The notes beneath the pieces were generated by a model that was not told the DNA's origin, searched no databases, and saw only the letters and a list, made by a program, of their open reading frames with translations. The translations under genes and the position numbers were made by a program. Positions 13,759 to 16,669 of a stretch of 16,669 nucleotides of DNA are shown here, one piece after another (positions within the stretch are counted from its first letter, which is position 1; every line of letters begins with the position of its first letter). The DNA lies in contig CAKQKH010000029.1 of assembly GCA_934248075.1 (NCBI GenBank), positions 1 through 16,669 on the forward strand, in the 5' to 3' direction. The stretch is from an uncultured Alphaproteobacteria bacterium. Its GTDB lineage: Bacteria; Pseudomonadota; Alphaproteobacteria; RF32; CAG-239.

Positions 13759-14278
13759 CGATAACGCTTGGGCGGAGGTTATTGCGGAGGTAAAAAAATT
13801 ACCAGAAACAGAAGAGAAGCCTCAGGCTCCGCTGATTATTGGCGACATTTCGCCCAAAATTAATTACGCGGCGGCGTATTCAGGCAACACTTTGGCTCCG
13901 TTGCAAATTGGCAATACCGACAACATTGACCGCCGCACCGCCGAAAAATTTAAGCGCGGCGAGTTTTTGATTGAGCAGACGCTTGATTTGCATGGTTTGA
14001 CCGAAAAAGAAGCTTTTGCCGCAGTAGATGATTTTATTCGCAATGCTTATATGCAAAAACGTCGTTGCGTGTTGATTGTTACCGGCAAGGGTATCAACCG
14101 TGAAGATGACGCCTGGTACGAAAAAAAAGGCATCTTGAAAGAGTGTGTTCCGGGGTGGCTTAGCAATCCTGAACTTAGGCCGCTGATATTGGGAATCAGT
14201 TACGCTAAACCAGAAGACGGAGGCAGTGGCGCTCTTTATGTATTATTGCGTCGTAACCGGCCGGTGAATCCCCGATAA
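13721..14278 (+). CDS. Smr-domain protein
   Basis: A 185-aa protein with a C-terminal Smr (MutS2-related) domain: LDLHG at residues 88-92, TGKG at 121-124 and GGSGALYVLLRR at 157-168. Smr domains nick DNA or cleave RNA in several characterised proteins; stand-alone bacterial members of this kind are poorly understood. The N-terminal 80 residues are variable and probably flexible. I chose ATG 13721 because AAGGAAG lies nine bases upstream and MKRLDHIAAP looks like a natural N-terminus. The frame stays open back to an ATG at 13667, but that would read 18 residues through the preceding gene. It is the last gene of the Tim44-mltA operon; no classical terminator follows, only palindromic repeats. 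Confidence 0.9.
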   Translation: MKRLDHIAAPVDSDNAWAEVIAEVKKLPETEEKPQAPLIIGDISPKINYAAAYSGNTLAPLQIGNTDNIDRRTAEKFKRGEFLIEQTLDLHGLTEKEAFAAVDDFIRNAYMQKRRCVLIVTGKGINREDDAWYEKKGILKECVPGWLSNPELRPLILGISYAKPEDGGSGALYVLLRRNRPVNPR

Positions 14279-14288
14279 GCCACCACAG

Positions 14289-14354
14289 GCAGTGCGGCGG
14301 GCGGCCAAGCAAGCGCTTGGAGGCATTGGCAAGAATTTACTCGCCGCTCACTGC
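14289..14354. repeat. Inverted repeat with 2-base bulge
   Basis: GCAGTGCGGCG (14289-14299) pairs with CGCCGCTCACTGC (14342-14354) as 11 bp with a 2-base bulge. Inside lies a small hairpin CCAAGC-AAGC-GCTTGG (14305-14320). No T run follows on either side. Confidence 0.65.
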
Positions 14355-14375
14355 GTTCGAGGCTCGGGATAGAGT

Positions 14376-14390
14376 CGGACTTGTCGTCCG
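14376..14390. repeat. Short hairpin CGGAC-TTGTC-GTCCG
   Basis: A 5-bp stem with a 5-base loop, directly before the GTCATTCC element. Could be chance, but it sits in a row of such elements. Confidence 0.35.
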
Positions 14391-14392
14391 GT

Positions 14393-14419
14393 GTCATTCC
14401 GGCGAAAGCCGGAATCCAG
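14393..14419. repeat. REP-like palindrome GTCATTCCGGC-GAAA-GCCGGAATCCAG
   Basis: An 8-bp perfect stem ATTCCGGC / GCCGGAAT closed by a GAAA tetraloop, framed by GTC and CCAG. Very similar palindromes (GTCATTCC ... GGAATCC) are scattered in many proteobacterial genomes, so this is probably one copy of a dispersed family. Copy number cannot be judged from one window. Confidence 0.75.
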
Positions 14420-14439
14420 TAAAATATTGCCTTATAATT

Positions 14440-14463
14440 CCTCCCCTTAATTATAAGGGGAGG
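14440..14463. repeat. Perfect 10-bp palindrome CCTCCCCTTA / TAAGGGGAGG
   Basis: Stem 14440-14449 with 14454-14463 and loop ATTA, followed by CTAGGTGGGGTT, which looks like part of the same repeat unit. No T run, so probably not a terminator. Confidence 0.7.
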
Positions 14464-14486
14464 CTAGGTGGGGTTTAAACAATAAA

Positions 14487-14616
14487 AAAGACTCTGTCAT
14501 GCCTCGATTGCGGAACGCAATCGTCAGGGCATCTTCCGTACTGACATTTAAAAAAGCTCGGAAGACCGCTTGACCTCTGGCGAGAATACTCGCCTCTCGG
14601 AGCGGTGACAGTCTTT
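14487..14616. repeat. 130-base cloverleaf-forming palindromic element
   Basis: The outer stem AAAGACT-(CT bulge)-GTCA (14487-14499) pairs with TGACAGTCTTT (14606-14616). Inside, three helices abut without any spacer base. Helix 1 is 14500-14531: TGCC/GGCA, then an internal loop, then GATTGCG-GAA-CGCAATC. Helix 2 is 14532-14565: TCTTCCG/CGGAAGA with a 20-base loop. Helix 3 is 14566-14605: CCGCT/AGCGG topped by GGCGAG-AATA-CTCGCC. Read on the minus strand the outer stem is followed by TCTTTTTTATTG. It may be a composite mobile repeat, a structured RNA or the flagellin 3' end. Confidence 0.65.
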
Positions 14617-14623
14617 ATTCTAT

Positions 14624-14662
14624 CTCACCCCCAACTAAATCGTCTAACTTGGTAGGGGTGAG
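14624..14662 (-). terminator. Inverted repeat downstream of flagellin, possible terminator
   Basis: CTCACCCC (14624-14631) and GGGGTGAG (14655-14662) pair over a 23-base centre in which CAA and TTG may pair too. It lies 11 bases after the flagellin stop. There is no T run directly after it, so any termination would rely on the larger structure beyond. Confidence 0.4.
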
Positions 14663-14673
14663 GAAATAGCAAA

Positions 14674-16584
14674 TTAGAAAAGCTTGAGGACGGCTTGACT
14701 CGCCTGTGACGCCAACGACAGGGAGTTGATCGCCAGCTGTTGTCTGGTTTGCAATGAAAGCATATTAGCGGATTCTTCGTTCATATCCGCTAGGGTTAGC
14801 TTATCCGCGCCCTCAGTCAGAATATTTATCAAATTCTCGGTGAATTCCTGACGATTGGTAATGATTGAATAATTATTCCCTAACTCCGCGGTAAAGGCGC
14901 GGATACTTTTCAAAGCGCCGGCAATTTCTTTCAAACTTTGGGCGATATCGCCTTGATTCTGCCAATCAACCGTATTCAGCCCCAGCGCGCCGGCCGACAT
15001 ATCTTTGCCATTAACATTCAAATCGGCATCGCCTTTTTCATTAAATCGAACGTTCAGCTTTTCATTTTTGAGCAAGTTTACACCCTTGTACGATGAATCC
15101 TTAACCAACGTATCATATTGGTGCAAAATCTCAGTGTATTGCTCGCCGTTTTTTTCGGTTTCTTTTTGATGTTTATAATCAATATTGCGGTTGGCATTTT
15201 GTTCTTTGAGCCAATCTAAGCTTGGTATCGGATCAGCAACCGCTCCCGCAACTTCCACATACCCCGCCGGCATAGTATTACCATTCATGGTATTGTCGCT
15301 AACCGCCCCATTAGCTTTATACACCTTGCCATTAGCCAATATTTGCGAACCAGTAACAGCCTTAAAAGAAAGACTATTTTGTGGATTATAAAACAGGCTG
15401 CCACCATACTGAATATTCAATTTTGCATTTGGTGACGCAATCTCTATTTCGTGATGTGAGTTTTGGGAATAGTAAAAAACAGTTCTGTTTCCAGTACTAA
15501 TGTTAATTTGAGCATTATCATCAATTTTAACATCACTATATAAGATACTTTCACTTTCTGAATTTATATTAACTTTACTATTATTTACAAAATTTGCTGT
15601 CGTGCTTTCAATTGCCCATTTAGAAGAAATATTGATTATCGAGTTATCGTAACTATTGATAGTTGAACTCGTTATTCCTCTGCTGAAAGCTTGTTGCATC
15701 TGGATATTTAGATTTCCATAAACATCAATAACCAAACCAGCAAGTGCATATGAAGATATAATTTCGTTATTTTTAGAAGTTTCATAAATGCCATTTGTAC
15801 CAAGTATAGAAATATGACAACCAGAGCTCCCTCCCCATATACCAAAACATGAAGCTTTGGTATAGTCAGATAATCCTTTGCTATCCATCATTATATCTAA
15901 ATTTTGAATAGTTTGATTATTAGTGCCAGTAAGATTTATAATCTTACCAGCATCTTTCATTACCGCTTTAATAGAAATGTCAGAAATCAGCAGATTGTCA
16001 GCTTGGGCTTTGATACCGTCGGTAATACCTAATTTTTCCAAATCAAAATTGATTTGTGAGAATTTATCGGTATCCGGTTCGGACACGCCGTAATAGCCAA
16101 CCCCGACCAAGTTTTGTCCGGCTTGCAAAATGATTGTGTCTTCAGCGGTGATATTACCATAGATGACAATGTTGCCGGCTTGGCCACTGTCCAATGCGGC
16201 TTTCAGCTCGCTCCAATTACTGACTACTGCCGAGACATTATCCTGACTTTCAAACCATTCTTTGCTGGGGATTTTGGCGGTTTCCAGAGCCGATGTGGCA
16301 ACTGCCGCGGCTTGCTCAAGGAATGTCGCTCCGGTTTCTAAGGCCGTGGTGGCGGTTTTGATAGTGCTGACCGCCTGCCCCATGGAGTCAAGAAGCGCGT
16401 CTAAATCATTGGCACGATTGTTCAAGGAACGCGCGGTGTAATAAGAACTGGGGTTATCAATTGCGGAATTGACTTTATTGCCGGTGGCGAGCTTGTTTTG
16501 GGTAGCGCCAACCGTCCTGCTGATGTTCTGCAGGCTCAACAAATTGCTTCGCATACTTGCGGTCAGGCTGATGTTGCCGCTCAA
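14674..16584 (-). CDS. Flagellin with beta-helix-like central insert
   Basis: Structural subunit of the flagellar filament, exported by the flagellar type III system. Of 636 aa, residues 1-105 are the conserved D0/D1 N-terminus (ISLTASMRSNLLSLQNISRT, then LATGNKVNSAIDNPSSYYTA). Residues of about 480-636 are the C-terminal half (LVKDSSYKGVNLLKNEKLNV, ADMNEESANMLSLQTRQQLA, ending AVLKLF). Between them, about 115-430 is a Ser/Asn/Ile-rich insert of short repeated beta-strand turns (LNIQMQQ, SIINISS, KVNINSE, AQINISTG, KLNIQYGG) opening with WSELKAALDSGQ and LQAGQNLVGVG, resembling a right-handed parallel beta-helix. Typical alphaproteobacterial flagellins are about 270-500 aa. The start is TTG (16584): GGAG lies nine bases upstream, an in-frame stop just before it excludes a longer form, and MSGNISLTASMRSN is the expected N-terminus. 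Confidence 0.93.
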   Translation of the reverse strand: MSGNISLTASMRSNLLSLQNISRTVGATQNKLATGNKVNSAIDNPSSYYTARSLNNRANDLDALLDSMGQAVSTIKTATTALETGATFLEQAAAVATSALETAKIPSKEWFESQDNVSAVVSNWSELKAALDSGQAGNIVIYGNITAEDTIILQAGQNLVGVGYYGVSEPDTDKFSQINFDLEKLGITDGIKAQADNLLISDISIKAVMKDAGKIINLTGTNNQTIQNLDIMMDSKGLSDYTKASCFGIWGGSSGCHISILGTNGIYETSKNNEIISSYALAGLVIDVYGNLNIQMQQAFSRGITSSTINSYDNSIINISSKWAIESTTANFVNNSKVNINSESESILYSDVKIDDNAQINISTGNRTVFYYSQNSHHEIEIASPNAKLNIQYGGSLFYNPQNSLSFKAVTGSQILANGKVYKANGAVSDNTMNGNTMPAGYVEVAGAVADPIPSLDWLKEQNANRNIDYKHQKETEKNGEQYTEILHQYDTLVKDSSYKGVNLLKNEKLNVRFNEKGDADLNVNGKDMSAGALGLNTVDWQNQGDIAQSLKEIAGALKSIRAFTAELGNNYSIITNRQEFTENLINILTEGADKLTLADMNEESANMLSLQTRQQLAINSLSLASQASQAVLKLF

Positions 16585-16593
16585 TTTACCTTA

Positions 16594-16597
16594 CTCC
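16594..16597 (-). promoter_or_regulatory. Ribosome binding site that decides the TTG start of flagellin
   Basis: GGAG on the minus strand, nine bases before TTG 16584 (AAGG also lies four bases before it). The next in-frame ATG is codon 11, which would remove conserved N-terminal residues. Confidence 0.65.
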
Positions 16598-16638
16598 GAC
16601 TTTCGTTAATGTACCATAAGGTATGATAACCAAGTACC

Positions 16639-16654
16639 AGCAAAAGCCAAGCCG
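16639..16654 (-). promoter_or_regulatory. Possible sigma54 promoter of flagellin
   Basis: The minus strand reads CGGCTT, five bases, TTGCT. This keeps the GG and GC dinucleotides at -24/-12 spacing, but the -24 box is poor compared with TGGCAC. Expected start near 16628, a leader of about 44 bases. Flagellin genes of some alphaproteobacteria are sigma54-dependent. Confidence 0.35.
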
Positions 16655-16669
16655 TTCCCGCAGTTTTCA

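Larger units (their letters stand above)
14279..14673. other. Gene-free repeat-rich interval between smr and flagellin
   Basis: About 395 bases between convergent genes, with no plausible coding frame. It is built of at least six inverted repeats in a row, listed separately. Such palindromic clusters between convergent genes are typical of dispersed REP-like or MITE-like repeats. Confidence 0.8.

Noticed and set aside
14279..14673. Possible CRISPR array or tRNA in the palindrome-rich interval
   Set aside because: The palindromes are all different and not regularly spaced, with no repeated unit and spacer. The cloverleaf has the wrong arm lengths and no anticodon or T-loop motifs for a tRNA.

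Overview
The window looks like a chromosomal segment of an alphaproteobacterium with moderate-to-low GC. The clearest signs are the divergent secB / Tim44-domain pair followed by mltA and an Smr-domain gene (an alphaproteobacterial neighbourhood), an alphaproteobacterial-style flagellin, and an isoleucyl-tRNA synthetase of the eukaryote-like class found in Rickettsia and relatives. I cannot name a genus. There is no CRISPR array, tRNA, rRNA or insertion sequence that I can support.

Layout. Positions 1-1234 (-) hold the N-terminal 411 codons of ileS. Its leader (1235-1424) contains a good sigma70-type promoter, a 14-codon Ile-rich leader peptide (MRSFFISVIIRIIP) and a GC-rich hairpin followed by seven T, which is the architecture of a ribosome-mediated transcription attenuator. 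1516-1776 (-) is a small two-helix membrane protein ended by a textbook terminator. 1847-2947 (-) is anmK, divergent from tyrS (3057-4307, +), with overlapping promoters between them. 4407-9324 (+) is a tightly packed Bat-type operon: a DUF4381 protein, a BatA-like VWA protein, a BatB/BatC-like VWA-TPR fusion and BatD, with ATGA overlaps between the first three. 9296-10783 (+) overlaps the end of batD and encodes a fusion of a class I glutamine-amidotransferase-like C26 peptidase with a VanX-like D-Ala-D-Ala dipeptidase. secB (10815-11273, -) converges on it. secB and the Tim44 gene have divergent promoters. The operon Tim44 / mltA / unknown membrane protein / smr runs 11399-14278 (+).

The roughly 400 bp between smr and the convergent flagellin gene hold no gene but are packed with palindromic elements. 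The most remarkable folds on paper into a four-helix cloverleaf with no unpaired base at the junction (14487-14616). The window ends with a flagellin (14674-16584, -) that starts at TTG and whose variable centre carries a roughly 300-residue insert that reads like a parallel beta-helix.

Common thread. Several genes deal with the envelope: MltA releases anhydro-muropeptides, AnmK recycles anhydro-MurNAc, the C26/VanX fusion could process muropeptide-derived peptides, and the Bat proteins act at the inner membrane and periplasm. SecB and the flagellin serve export and motility. The most novel candidates are the ileS attenuator, the C26-VanX fusion, the cloverleaf repeat and the beta-helix flagellin.
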